Under the pieces are notes generated by a model. It searched no databases. It worked only from the letters and a program-made list of their open reading frames with translations, and had not been told where the DNA came from. Positions 26,447 to 35,127 of a DNA stretch of 64,000 nucleotides are shown one piece after another (the first letter of the stretch is position 1; each line of letters opens with the position of its first letter). The stretch spans positions 62,001-126,000 of the forward strand of contig JBDXCV010000003.1 of the NCBI GenBank assembly GCA_039980135.1. The letters are read 5' to 3'. The stretch is from Alphaproteobacteria bacterium (GTDB taxonomy: Bacteria; Pseudomonadota; Alphaproteobacteria; UBA6615). The translations under genes were made by a program, and so were the position numbers.

Positions 26447-27642
26447 GCATCGACGCGGCCCATATCCATGAATGGCTTAGCCGACAGGCCCTGCCGCTCT
26501 GGTCCCATGCCGGATTCGATGACGCGGCCGGCGGCTTCGTCGAGTGCCTGACCCTCGACGGCAAACCCCTCATCGATCAGGCCAAACGAATGCGCGTCCA
26601 GGCCCGGCAGATCTATGTGTACAGCCACGCCCACCTGCTCGGCTGGACCCCGCCTGCCGGCGGCCCGAGCGCGATCGATGTGGCCCGCGGCGGCTTCGAA
26701 TTCCTCACCCGCCACTACTGGCGCAGAGACGGCGGTGGCTTCATCTTCTCCGCCGCCTGTGACGGCAGCCCGGCCGATACCCGGATCGAGGCCTATGAGC
26801 AGGCCTTCGCGCTATTCGCATTCGCCTGGTACCACCGCGCAAGCGCCGATTCCGAAGCGTTGGCCTGGGCCACACGCACCCTCGACTATCTCGACGAAAG
26901 CCTTGCCGACCCCATCCATGGCGGATATTTCGAGAACCCGGCGCACGACCTACCGCGCCGCCAGAACCCCCACATGCATCTGCTGGAAGCGTTGCTGGCA
27001 CTACACGGGGCCACCGCCGACACGGCCTATCTCGACCGTGCGCGTCTTATCATCGAGCTGTTCCGGACCCGTTTCGTCGACCCGGCGACCGGCACCCTGG
27101 GCGAATTCTTCGAGACCGACTGGTCGCCCGCGCCCGGCACGGCGGGCCAGATCACCGAACCCGGACATCATTTCGAATGGGTTTGGCTACTGCGGCGCTA
27201 CTCCGAAGCAAGCGGCGAGAGTACGCGCACAGAGGCAGACGCGCTGTACGCGTTCGCCATGGCCCATGGCTGCGACCATGCGCCGGGGGCCGCCCAGGGC
27301 CTGGCGTTTGATTCGGTCCTGCGCAGCGGCACGGATGCGCGGCTCGGTCACGGCACGCCGCTCGACGACAACAAGCGCCTGTGGGTCCAGACCGAGGCCA
27401 TCAAGGCGCAGCTGGCGCGGCTCGAGGACGGCGCCGATCCCGACGCCGCGGCGCATCTCGAAATGCTGCTGGCGCGACTGTTCGGGCTATATCTCGCGAT
27501 CGGACACGGCAACTGGCAGGACCATCTGGACGCCGGCGGCGGCGCAATCGCCGAAACCGCACCCGCATCGAGCTTCTACCACCTGTTTCTGTGCCTCACC
27601 GAGGTGTTGCGTGTGCGTGACCGGCGAACGGACCTCTGCTAG
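26443..27642 (+). CDS. AGE-family epimerase/isomerase
   Basis: A 399-residue alpha/alpha-barrel protein of the N-acylglucosamine 2-epimerase family, which also holds mannose isomerases and cellobiose epimerase. Signature segments include ARQIYVYSHAHLLGW, QAFALFAFAWYHRA, a GGYFENPAHD-like loop, NPHMHLLEALLALHG, and EPGHHFEWVWLL with the active-site His. It overlaps the ornithine cyclodeaminase-like gene (ATGA), so they share one unit, though the pathway is unknown; sugar-amine metabolism is a plausible but unproven link. Confidence 0.87.
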   Translation: MSIDAAHIHEWLSRQALPLWSHAGFDDAAGGFVECLTLDGKPLIDQAKRMRVQARQIYVYSHAHLLGWTPPAGGPSAIDVARGGFEFLTRHYWRRDGGGFIFSAACDGSPADTRIEAYEQAFALFAFAWYHRASADSEALAWATRTLDYLDESLADPIHGGYFENPAHDLPRRQNPHMHLLEALLALHGATADTAYLDRARLIIELFRTRFVDPATGTLGEFFETDWSPAPGTAGQITEPGHHFEWVWLLRRYSEASGESTRTEADALYAFAMAHGCDHAPGAAQGLAFDSVLRSGTDARLGHGTPLDDNKRLWVQTEAIKAQLARLEDGADPDAAAHLEMLLARLFGLYLAIGHGNWQDHLDAGGGAIAETAPASSFYHLFLCLTEVLRVRDRRTDLC

Positions 27643-27655
27643 AAGCTGCGCTGTC

Positions 27656-28381
27656 ATGACAAATCTTCCGCAATTGCCGGCAAATCCCGTGTTCGCGTCC
27701 CTCGACACAACCGATCTGGAACAGGCCGTCGCATGGGCCGAGATGCTGCGCGGGCATGTCGGCGGGGTGAAGGCGGGGCTCGAGTTCTTCTCGGCCAACG
27801 GGGCCGAAGGGGTGCGGCGGATCATCGATCTGGGCCAGCCTTTCTTTCTCGACCTCAAATTCCACGACATTCCCAATACGGTGGCCGGAGCGGTGCGCGC
27901 CGTCGCCGGTCTTGGGGCCGCGATCGTCAACGTCCATGCCGCGGGCGGCCCCGCGATGCTGGCGGCCGCGCGCGAGGCGGCCGAGCAGGCCGGCGGCGCG
28001 CAACGGCCGCTGGTGATCGCCGTCACCGTGCTGACAAGCCTCGATGATTCGGACCTGGTGGCGGTTGGCCAGTCCGTTCCGGCCCGCGATCAGGTTGTGC
28101 GCCTGGCACAGCTCGCCCAGTCCGAGGGGCTTGACGGGGTGGTGTGTTCCCCGGCCGAGATCACCGCCATTCGCGCCGCCTGCGGGCCCGCATTCAAGTT
28201 GATCGTGCCGGGCATTCGCCCCACCTGGGCCGCGACCGGCGACCAGAAGCGGTTCACCACGCCCGCCCAGGCGCGCGACGACGGCGCCGACGTGCTGGTC
28301 ATCGGCCGCCCGATCACCCGTGCCGACGATCCCGCCGCCGCGGCCGCACGGATCGCCGGCGAGCTGGGGCTGGCGGAATGA
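27656..28381 (+). CDS. pyrF: Orotidine 5'-phosphate decarboxylase
   Basis: A 241-residue TIM-barrel enzyme that makes UMP from OMP. The catalytic DxKxxD motif is Asp66, Lys68, Asp71 in FLDLKFHDIPNT. VKAGLEFF near the start and GVVCSPAEI plus LIVPGIRP in the second half match the phosphate-binding site. It is followed by trpF with an ATGA overlap, as in many alphaproteobacteria. Confidence 0.96.
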   Translation: MTNLPQLPANPVFASLDTTDLEQAVAWAEMLRGHVGGVKAGLEFFSANGAEGVRRIIDLGQPFFLDLKFHDIPNTVAGAVRAVAGLGAAIVNVHAAGGPAMLAAAREAAEQAGGAQRPLVIAVTVLTSLDDSDLVAVGQSVPARDQVVRLAQLAQSEGLDGVVCSPAEITAIRAACGPAFKLIVPGIRPTWAATGDQKRFTTPAQARDDGADVLVIGRPITRADDPAAAAARIAGELGLAE

Positions 28382-29025
28382 GCGTGACCGCCAAGATTTG
28401 CGGCATCAATGACGAGACTGCAATGCGCACGGCCATCGAGGCCGGCGCCCGGTTTGTCGGACTGGTCTTCTATCCGCCGAGCCCGCGCGCGCTCGATCCC
28501 GACACGGCCGCAACGCTGGCGGCACTCGTTCCCGACGGGGTGACCCGGGTCGGGCTGTTCGTCGACCCCGACGACACTCTGCTCGAAAAGGTACTGGCCA
28601 GAGTGCCCCTCGACCTGGTTCAGCTGCATGGGGACGAAAGCCCCGAGCGCTGCCGCGAAATACGCCAGGGCACAGGCCTGCCTGTCATGAAGGTGATCAA
28701 AGTCGCGAATGCCGCCGACATCGAGAGCGCCCACGCCTATACCGGCGCGGTCGACTGGCTGATGTTCGACGCCAAGGCGCCGAAGGAAATGACAAATGCC
28801 CTGCCCGGCGGCAACGCGCTGGCCTTCGACTGGACCCTGTTGTCGGCCCATCAATGGCCCGTGCCCTGGATGCTCGCGGGCGGGCTCAGCGCCGACAACA
28901 TAACCGAGGCCGTGCGTGCGTCGGGCGCCGCCATCGTCGATGTCTCTTCGGGCGTGGAGGTCGCCCCGGGCCGCAAGGACCCGGACCGGATCAGGACGTT
29001 TCTCGAGGAGGTGGGAAGCCTGTGA
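28378..29025 (+). CDS. trpF: Phosphoribosylanthranilate isomerase
   Basis: A 215-residue TIM-barrel enzyme in tryptophan synthesis. VTAKICGIND carries the catalytic Cys, RFVGLVFYPPSPR the phosphate-side loop, and VDWLMFDA the catalytic Asp region; LAGGLSADNI is the phosphate gripper. It overlaps pyrF by four bases. It is followed by trpB after 46 bases with what looks like an internal promoter. Confidence 0.96.
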   Translation: MSVTAKICGINDETAMRTAIEAGARFVGLVFYPPSPRALDPDTAATLAALVPDGVTRVGLFVDPDDTLLEKVLARVPLDLVQLHGDESPERCREIRQGTGLPVMKVIKVANAADIESAHAYTGAVDWLMFDAKAPKEMTNALPGGNALAFDWTLLSAHQWPVPWMLAGGLSADNITEAVRASGAAIVDVSSGVEVAPGRKDPDRIRTFLEEVGSL

Positions 29026-29034
29026 CGGGTTTCC

Positions 29035-29063
29035 TGTTGAGCATGCCAACAACGATGTATAAG
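29035..29063 (+). promoter_or_regulatory. Candidate internal promoter for trpB
   Basis: TGTTGA (29035-29040), 17-base spacer, TATAAG (29058-29063). The predicted start of transcription is about base 29070, only two bases before the trpB ATG, so a transcript from here would be leaderless. No Shine-Dalgarno sequence is visible in the same interval. Confidence 0.4.
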
Positions 29064-29071
29064 CAGCCACG

Positions 29072-30286
29072 ATGAGCGCGGAACCCAACAGCTACCAGAA
29101 CGGCCCCGACGAACACGGGCATTTCGGCATCTTCGGCGGCCGGTTCGTTGCCGAAACGCTGATGCCGCTGATTCTCGAGGTCGAGCAGGCCTATGCGGCC
29201 GCCAAGGCCGATCCGGGCTTTCAGGCCGAGCTGGACGAGTATCTGGCCCACTATGTGGGCCGGCCGAGCCCGCTGTATTTCGCCGAGCGTATCACCGAGC
29301 ATTTCGGCGGCGCGAAGATCTATTTCAAGCGCGACGAGCTGAACCACACAGGCGCCCACAAGATCAACAATTGCATGGGCCAGATCCTGCTCGCCCGGCG
29401 CATGGGCAAGAAGCGGATCATCGCCGAGACCGGTGCGGGCCAGCATGGGGTTGCGACGGCGACCGTCTGCGCGCGCTTCGGCCTGGAGTGCGTGGTCTAT
29501 ATGGGCGCCACCGACATCGAGCGCCAGGCGCCGAATGTGTTCCGCATGAAGCTGCTGGGCGCCGAGGTCATTCCGGTCACCAGCGGCACCGCGACCCTCA
29601 AGGACGCGATGAACGACGCGCTGCGCGACTGGGTGGCGAATGTCGATGATACCTATTATCTGATCGGCACGGTCGCCGGCCCACACCCCTATCCGGCGAT
29701 GGTGCGGGATTTCCAGAAAATCATCGGTGAAGAGACCAGGGCACAGATGCAGGCCGCGGAAGGCCGTCTGCCGGATTCCCTCGTTGCCTGCATCGGCGGC
29801 GGCTCGAATGCGATGGGCCTGTTCTACCCTTTCCTCGACGACACGGATGTCCGCATCATCGGCGTCGAGGCGGCCGGCCACGGCATCGAGACCGGCGAAC
29901 ATGCCGCGTCATTGACCGGCGGACGCCCGGGTGTGCTGCACGGCAACCGGACCTTCCTGCTGCAGGACGACGACGGCCAGATTCTCGACGCCCACTCGAT
30001 CTCCGCCGGGCTCGATTATCCCGGCATCGGACCGGAACATGCCTGGCTGCATGAACTGGGCCGGGTCGAATATGTCTCCGTCACCGACCAGGAGGCCCTC
30101 GACGCCTTCCAGCTATGTTCGCGCCTGGAAGGCATCATTCCCGCACTCGAGCCGTCCCATGCGCTGGCCCATGTGGGCAAGATCGCCGCCGATCTGCCCG
30201 CCGACCACCTGATGGTCATGAACATGTGCGGGCGCGGCGACAAGGACGTGTTCACCATCGCCGACGCACTCGGAGTCGAGCTGTGA
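29072..30286 (+). CDS. trpB: Tryptophan synthase beta chain
   Basis: A 404-residue PLP enzyme. The PLP Lys is Lys97 in [10 protein letters not shown], and GGGSNAMG forms the phosphate-binding site. [14 protein letters not shown] and the C-terminal [11 protein letters not shown] segment are conserved. It joins indole with serine. It shares a four-base overlap (GTGA) with trpA, which begins with GTG. There is no Shine-Dalgarno sequence upstream; see the promoter entry. Confidence 0.98.
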   Translation: MSAEPNSYQNGPDEHGHFGIFGGRFVAETLMPLILEVEQAYAAAKADPGFQAELDEYLAHYVGRPSPLYFAERITEHFGGAKIYFKRDELNHTGAHKINNCMGQILLARRMGKKRIIAETGAGQHGVATATVCARFGLECVVYMGATDIERQAPNVFRMKLLGAEVIPVTSGTATLKDAMNDALRDWVANVDDTYYLIGTVAGPHPYPAMVRDFQKIIGEETRAQMQAAEGRLPDSLVACIGGGSNAMGLFYPFLDDTDVRIIGVEAAGHGIETGEHAASLTGGRPGVLHGNRTFLLQDDDGQILDAHSISAGLDYPGIGPEHAWLHELGRVEYVSVTDQEALDAFQLCSRLEGIIPALEPSHALAHVGKIAADLPADHLMVMNMCGRGDKDVFTIADALGVEL

Positions 30287-31146
30287 ACCGGGGCGAGACC
30301 AGCGGCCGCATCGAGGCGCGGTTCGAGAAGCTCGCGGGCGAAGGCCGCGCGGCGTTTGTTCCGTTCATCATGGCCGCAGACCCCGACCTCGAGACCAGCT
30401 TCGATATCCTCCAGGGGCTGCCCGCAGCGGGGGCGGACCTGATCGAGCTGGGTGTGATGTATTCCGACCCCATGGCCGACGGGCCGGCGATCCAGGCGGC
30501 GGGCCTGCGCGCCAAGGCCGGCGGCGCACGCCTCGACCGGACATTGGACATGGTCCGGCGCTTCCGCACCGGGGACGCCGGCGACAACGACACCCCGATC
30601 ATCCTGATGGGCTACTACAACCCCATATATATCTACGGCGTCGACAGATTCCTCGCCGACGCGCGTGAGGCCGGTGTCGACGGGCTGATCGTGGTCGACC
30701 TGCCGCCCGAGGAAGATGTCGAGCTGTGTCTCCCGGCGCTGGCCACGGGCATGCATTTCATCCGCCTTGCGACCCCCACAACCAACGACGCGCGGCTGCC
30801 CGCCGTGATCGCGAACACCTCGGGCTTCGTCTACTACGTCGCGATTGCCGGTATCACGGGCACGAAATCGGCCGATGCGGCGGAGATTCAGGCCTCGGTC
30901 GAGCGCTTGAAGCGCCATACGGATCTGCCGGTCGCCGTGGGGTTTGGCATCAAAACCCCGGATCAGGCCGCCGCGGTCGCGGCGATTGCCGACGCCGCCG
31001 TTGTCGGATCGGCCATCGTACAAATGGTCGCGGACAATCTGGATTCAAACGGCAAGGCAAAACCGGAACTGGTGACCAACGTGCTCGAACTCACCCGATC
31101 CCTTGCGGAGGGTGTGCGCGGCGCAGCCCGCAAGGCGGCGCAATGA
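30283..31146 (+). CDS. trpA: Tryptophan synthase alpha chain
   Basis: A 287-residue TIM-barrel subunit splitting indole-3-glycerol phosphate. The catalytic pair corresponds to the Glu in [16 protein letters not shown] and the downstream Asp of the same segment. [13 protein letters not shown] and [13 protein letters not shown] are also hallmarks. It starts with GTG inside the trpB stop (GTGA overlap), so the two are coupled. Confidence 0.97.
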   Translation: MNRGETSGRIEARFEKLAGEGRAAFVPFIMAADPDLETSFDILQGLPAAGADLIELGVMYSDPMADGPAIQAAGLRAKAGGARLDRTLDMVRRFRTGDAGDNDTPIILMGYYNPIYIYGVDRFLADAREAGVDGLIVVDLPPEEDVELCLPALATGMHFIRLATPTTNDARLPAVIANTSGFVYYVAIAGITGTKSADAAEIQASVERLKRHTDLPVAVGFGIKTPDQAAAVAAIADAAVVGSAIVQMVADNLDSNGKAKPELVTNVLELTRSLAEGVRGAARKAAQ

Positions 31147-31165
31147 CCACGCAAGCGGGGGTCCG

Positions 31166-32122
31166 ATGAGCTGGTTGAACGAATTCGTCCGCCCGAAGAT
31201 TCGCGCGCTTGTCGGAAAGAAGGACGTCCCGGACAATCTCTGGCACAAATGCCCATCCTGCGAGCAGATGCTGTTCCACCGCGAACTCAGCGACAATCTG
31301 CATGTCTGCCATGCCTGCGGACATCATCTCCGTCTCGCCGCCAAGACCCGCATGAGCTTCCTGTTCGACGACGGGGAATTCACCCGGGTCGAATTCCAGG
31401 CCGTTACACCCGACCCGCTGAAGTTCCGGGACAGCCGCCGCTACGCCGACCGCCTGAAGGATGCGCAGAACAAGTCCGGCGAGAAAGAGGCGATCGTCAT
31501 CGGCCATGGCACGATCGGCGGCCAACGCGCCGTCATCGCCGCCTTTGATTTCGGCTTCATGGGCGGTTCCATGGGCCAGGCCGTCGGCGAAGGTTTGCTG
31601 ACGGCCGCGCGTGAAGCCATCGCCCAGGACGCGGCATTGATCGCCATCCCCGCATCGGGCGGCGCGCGGATGCAGGAAGGCATGCTCAGCCTGATCCAGA
31701 TGCCGCGTACCGTGCTGGCGGTCGAACAGGTGCGCGAGGCCGGCCTGCCCTACATCGTCATCCTCACGGACCCGACCACGGGCGGCGTATCCGCATCCTT
31801 CGCGATGCTCGGAGACATCCAGATCGCCGAGCCCGGTGCCACCATCGGCTTCGCCGGCAAGCGCGTCATCAAGGACACAATCCGCGAAGAACTGCCCGAA
31901 GGCTTCCAGACGGCGGAATCCCTGCGCGAGCACGGGATGGTCGACATGGTCGTGCCGCGCGGCGAAATGCAGGCCACGATTGCACAGGTTCTGAACCTGC
32001 TGCGCGAGGGCCGCGGCGCTGCGGACGGTGACGCGTCGGGCGGCGAGCCGGCTCCCATCGCCCTGACCGCCCCGGCGCCCGGCGACAAACCTGCTGCCGC
32101 CAGTCCGGCAGATGGTGACTAG
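31166..32122 (+). CDS. accD: Acetyl-CoA carboxylase carboxyltransferase subunit beta
   Basis: A 318-residue subunit that transfers carboxyl from biotin to acetyl-CoA. The zinc ribbon uses Cys29, Cys32, Cys48 and Cys51. Later segments such as GFMGGSMG and IPASGGARMQEG form the oxyanion and CoA site. The C-terminus (after about 290) is a low-complexity Ala/Pro/Asp tail. It overlaps folC by 11 bases, as in the typical alphaproteobacterial trpA-accD-folC order. Confidence 0.97.
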   Translation: MSWLNEFVRPKIRALVGKKDVPDNLWHKCPSCEQMLFHRELSDNLHVCHACGHHLRLAAKTRMSFLFDDGEFTRVEFQAVTPDPLKFRDSRRYADRLKDAQNKSGEKEAIVIGHGTIGGQRAVIAAFDFGFMGGSMGQAVGEGLLTAAREAIAQDAALIAIPASGGARMQEGMLSLIQMPRTVLAVEQVREAGLPYIVILTDPTTGGVSASFAMLGDIQIAEPGATIGFAGKRVIKDTIREELPEGFQTAESLREHGMVDMVVPRGEMQATIAQVLNLLREGRGAADGDASGGEPAPIALTAPAPGDKPAAASPADGD

Positions 32123-33440
32123 CGCCACCGACGCCGCCGAGAGCGACGCGCGCGCGATTGCCGCAATCCTCGCGCGCTTCGTCAAATACCATCCCGACCG
32201 CATCGACCTGTCCCTCGACCGGATGCACCGGCTGCTGTCGGATTTGGGCAACCCCCACGACAATCTGCCGCCAGCCATCCATATCGCCGGCACCAACGGC
32301 AAGGGCTCGACAACCGCGTTCCTCGACGCCGCCCTGACGGCCGCCGGCCTGCGAGTCAGCGCCTACACCTCGCCGCAACTCGTGCGCTACGCCGAACGCT
32401 ACCGGATCGCCGGAGAGATCATCTCCGATGCGGATTTGAGGGCGCTGTTCGAGGAAATCGACGAGCGCAACGCCGGTCGGCCCATCACCGAATTCGAGAT
32501 CACCACCGCCGCGGCCTTCCTCGCCATGGCACGCAAACAAGCCGATATTATCCTTCTCGAAACCGGGCTGGGCGGGCGCTTCGACGCCACGAACGTGGTC
32601 TCGCAACCCGCCGCGACCATCATTACCCCGGTCGGCTATGACCATATGGAGTTCCTCGGCGACACCCTGGCCGCGATCGCGGGCGAGAAGGCCGCCATCC
32701 AGAAACCCGATGTGCCTTCCATTGTGGCCCCCCAGGCCCCCGAGGCCGCGGCGGTCATTCATGCGTTCGCGGAGGCCGTCGGAGCGCCGCTGTATCGCGC
32801 CGGTCTTGAATGGCAACTGCAGGCCATGGCGGATGGCGGTGGACGCTACATCCGCGGTGAGAAACAGTGGCACCTGCCCCGGCCCGGCCTGCCGGGACGC
32901 CACCAACTCGACAATGCCGCGCTTGCCGCCGCCTGCCTCGATGTATGCGGGTTCCCCGGCATCGACCAGGGCGCCATAAAGACGGGCATCGCCCGGGCGC
33001 GCTGGCCGGGCCGGATGCAGCGGCTCACCTCGGGTCCGCTCGTCAGATCGATGCCGACAGGCAGCGAGATCTGGCTCGACGCGGCACACAACCCGATGGG
33101 CGCCGCTGCCCTGGCAGACGCTCTGGACGAACTCCAGGCGCATGACCCACGCCCGCAGCATCTGGTTTTCGCCATGCTGGAAGACAAGGATGTCGTCGAA
33201 TTCCTGGCGCCTTTCACCCCACGCATCGTCGGCGCCACCGCTGTCCCCATCGACGATGATCCTCGCGCCATGTCGGTGCGTGAACTGGTCGCCGCAGCGG
33301 AAAGCGCGGGTGTGATCGTGCAGTCCGCCCCGAGCGTCGCGGATGCCTTGTCCCGGATCCCCCGCAGCCCCACACCGGCGCGCGTCCTCGTCACGGGGTC
33401 TCATCTCCTGGTCGGTGCGGCATTGCGCGCGAACAGCTGA
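32112..33440 (+). CDS. folC: Folylpolyglutamate synthase / dihydrofolate synthase
   Basis: A 442-residue Mur-ligase-type enzyme adding glutamate to folates. The ATP-binding GTNGKGSTTAF is at residues 60-70, and YTSPQLVRYAERYRI, ETGLGGRFDATNV and WLDAAHNPMGA are family signatures. The protein ends with a loosely conserved domain. The start overlaps accD. Confidence 0.96.
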   Translation: MVTSATDAAESDARAIAAILARFVKYHPDRIDLSLDRMHRLLSDLGNPHDNLPPAIHIAGTNGKGSTTAFLDAALTAAGLRVSAYTSPQLVRYAERYRIAGEIISDADLRALFEEIDERNAGRPITEFEITTAAAFLAMARKQADIILLETGLGGRFDATNVVSQPAATIITPVGYDHMEFLGDTLAAIAGEKAAIQKPDVPSIVAPQAPEAAAVIHAFAEAVGAPLYRAGLEWQLQAMADGGGRYIRGEKQWHLPRPGLPGRHQLDNAALAAACLDVCGFPGIDQGAIKTGIARARWPGRMQRLTSGPLVRSMPTGSEIWLDAAHNPMGAAALADALDELQAHDPRPQHLVFAMLEDKDVVEFLAPFTPRIVGATAVPIDDDPRAMSVRELVAAAESAGVIVQSAPSVADALSRIPRSPTPARVLVTGSHLLVGAALRANS

Positions 33441-33535
33441 TACCGGGTGGACCGGATGTTGGACCGGATGCGGGGCCGGCAGTATTGTGACAGACGGATC
33501 ACGAACGCGGATCTACCGTCAGGAGCGCCAGGCGC

Positions 33536-34612
33536 ATGACCACACCGATGCTTGAAGACATGCTCGAACGGGGCGACCGCGCGCCGAATTTCTTCCTGCC
33601 CGATCAGCGCGACATCGTCATCAACCTGAACGACAAGGCGCGCGGCGGGCCGCTTTTCGTCCTGCTTTACCCGACGCAGAAAGATCCCGGCGCGCTGGGT
33701 GAACTGCAGGCGATGTTCAAGGCCGCGCCCGCCATGCTGGAGGCCGGTGCACATCTGTTCGCGATCAGCGCCGATCCGATGCCGCTGGTGCAGAAGATCG
33801 CGGGGGAAATCAATCCGGGGTTTTTCCTGTTGTCCGACGCCGACAAGAAGGTCGCGACCCGTTTCGGGGCCCGTGGAAAACTGGTCGGGTTTGTCTTCGG
33901 CCCCGACCAGAAATGCCGCACCGTCCTGCGGCCCGGCGACACGCCGATCGCCGAACGGGCGGCGGCCGAGATCGCCGCCATGGATGCCCCGGTCCCGACC
34001 CCGGCGCAACTGCACCCGCCAATCCTGGTTATCCCCGAAGTGTTCTCGCCATCCTTTTGCCAATGGCTGATCGAACAGTTCGAGACGCGGGGCAATGAGC
34101 CTTCCGGCACATTGCGCATGGAAGAGGGCAAGATGGTCCACATCACCGACGGTGAGACCAAGCGGCGGCGCGATCATCACGTGGTCGACAAGGATCTGCT
34201 CGAGGCAATCGGCAGCCGGATCGAGCGCCGTGTGCTTCCGGAGATTAGGAATGCCTTCCATAGCGACATTCGGTTCGTCGAGGAGTTCAAGATCGTTCGC
34301 TACGATGCCGATGTCGGCGGGTTTTTCCGGCCCCATCGCGACAACACCACGCTCGGCACCGCCCATCGCCGCTTCGCGATGACCCTCAACCTCAACACCG
34401 AGGATCATGAGGGCGGCGAACTGCGGTTCCCGGAATATGGTCAGGCCAGCTATCGACCGGCAACCGGCGAAGCGGCGATCTTCTCGTGCAACCTGCTGCA
34501 CGAGGCAACCGACGTGACCAGCGGCCAGCGCTACACCCTGCTGTCTTTCATGTATGACGAGAGCGGTCGTCAGTTCCTGGAACGCTACCGCGACAAGGGA
34601 CAGGCCAGCTAG
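33536..34612 (+). CDS. Fusion of a peroxiredoxin-fold domain and a 2-oxoglutarate/Fe(II) dioxygenase domain
   Basis: A 358-residue two-domain protein. Residues 10-150 have the AhpC/TSA fold (DRAPNFFLPDQ opening, LFVLLYPTQKDP strand) but the catalytic PxxxTxxC is P46xxxD50xxA53, so both the Thr and the peroxidatic Cys are absent. Residues 160-345 form a prolyl-hydroxylase-like double-stranded helix with the iron triad His267, Asp269 (PHRDN) and His322 (LLHEATDV) and 2-oxoglutarate Arg332 (GQRYTLL). It should be an active dioxygenase with a non-enzymatic thioredoxin-fold part. It lies between folC and a terminator; the substrate is unknown. Confidence 0.85.
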   Translation: MTTPMLEDMLERGDRAPNFFLPDQRDIVINLNDKARGGPLFVLLYPTQKDPGALGELQAMFKAAPAMLEAGAHLFAISADPMPLVQKIAGEINPGFFLLSDADKKVATRFGARGKLVGFVFGPDQKCRTVLRPGDTPIAERAAAEIAAMDAPVPTPAQLHPPILVIPEVFSPSFCQWLIEQFETRGNEPSGTLRMEEGKMVHITDGETKRRRDHHVVDKDLLEAIGSRIERRVLPEIRNAFHSDIRFVEEFKIVRYDADVGGFFRPHRDNTTLGTAHRRFAMTLNLNTEDHEGGELRFPEYGQASYRPATGEAAIFSCNLLHEATDVTSGQRYTLLSFMYDESGRQFLERYRDKGQAS

Positions 34613-34645
34613 ATTCCGGCGACGGTTCCGCCCGCGCGGCCAAAG

Positions 34646-34674
34646 AAAAACCCCGCCAACGGGGCGGGGTTTTT
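34646..34674. terminator. Bidirectional Rho-independent terminator
   Basis: Stem ACCCCGCC (34650-34657) with GGCGGGGT (34663-34670), flanked by A-run on the left and T-run on the right. It lies between the convergent dioxygenase-fusion gene and trxA and can serve both. Confidence 0.9.
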
Positions 34675-34693
34675 GATCTCGTATCCGAGGCCT

Positions 34694-35014
34694 CTAGAGA
34701 ACGGACTCGACCCAGTCGTAAATCTGGCTTTTCGGCAGGCTGCCGACCTTCATCGAGGCCACCTGGCCGTCCTTGAAGAGCAGCAATGTCGGAATGCCGC
34801 GGACACCGTATTTCGACGGGGTCATCGGATTGTCGTCGATGTTCAACTTCGCAACGACGACATCGCCATCCTTGTCGTTGGCGAGCTCTTCCAGAGTCGG
34901 GCCGATCTGCTTGCAGGGGCCGCACCATTCAGCCCAGAAATCAACCAGAACAGGCTTGTCCGACTGCAGAACGTCGGCTTCGAAGGAATCGTCCGTGATT
35001 TGTTTGGAGGGCAT
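34694..35014 (-). CDS. trxA: Thioredoxin
   Basis: A 106-residue thioredoxin. The active site is WCGPC (Cys31, Cys34) in [12 protein letters not shown], with the cis-proline in GIPTLLLF. The start [10 protein letters not shown] fits the usual N-terminus. It is downstream of addA on the same strand (113 bases between), which is the normal order. Confidence 0.96.
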   Translation of the reverse strand: MPSKQITDDSFEADVLQSDKPVLVDFWAEWCGPCKQIGPTLEELANDKDGDVVVAKLNIDDNPMTPSKYGVRGIPTLLLFKDGQVASMKVGSLPKSQIYDWVESVL

Positions 35015-35127
35015 GCTCAATCCTTTTTCAGCAGTCCGGGCGCGCCCGCGCCTCGGTATGACTTTGGTTGGCCATGAAACTAGGTTCACTTGGTTGCGTC
35101 GTCAAGAATTCGGACTTCACCGAACGA

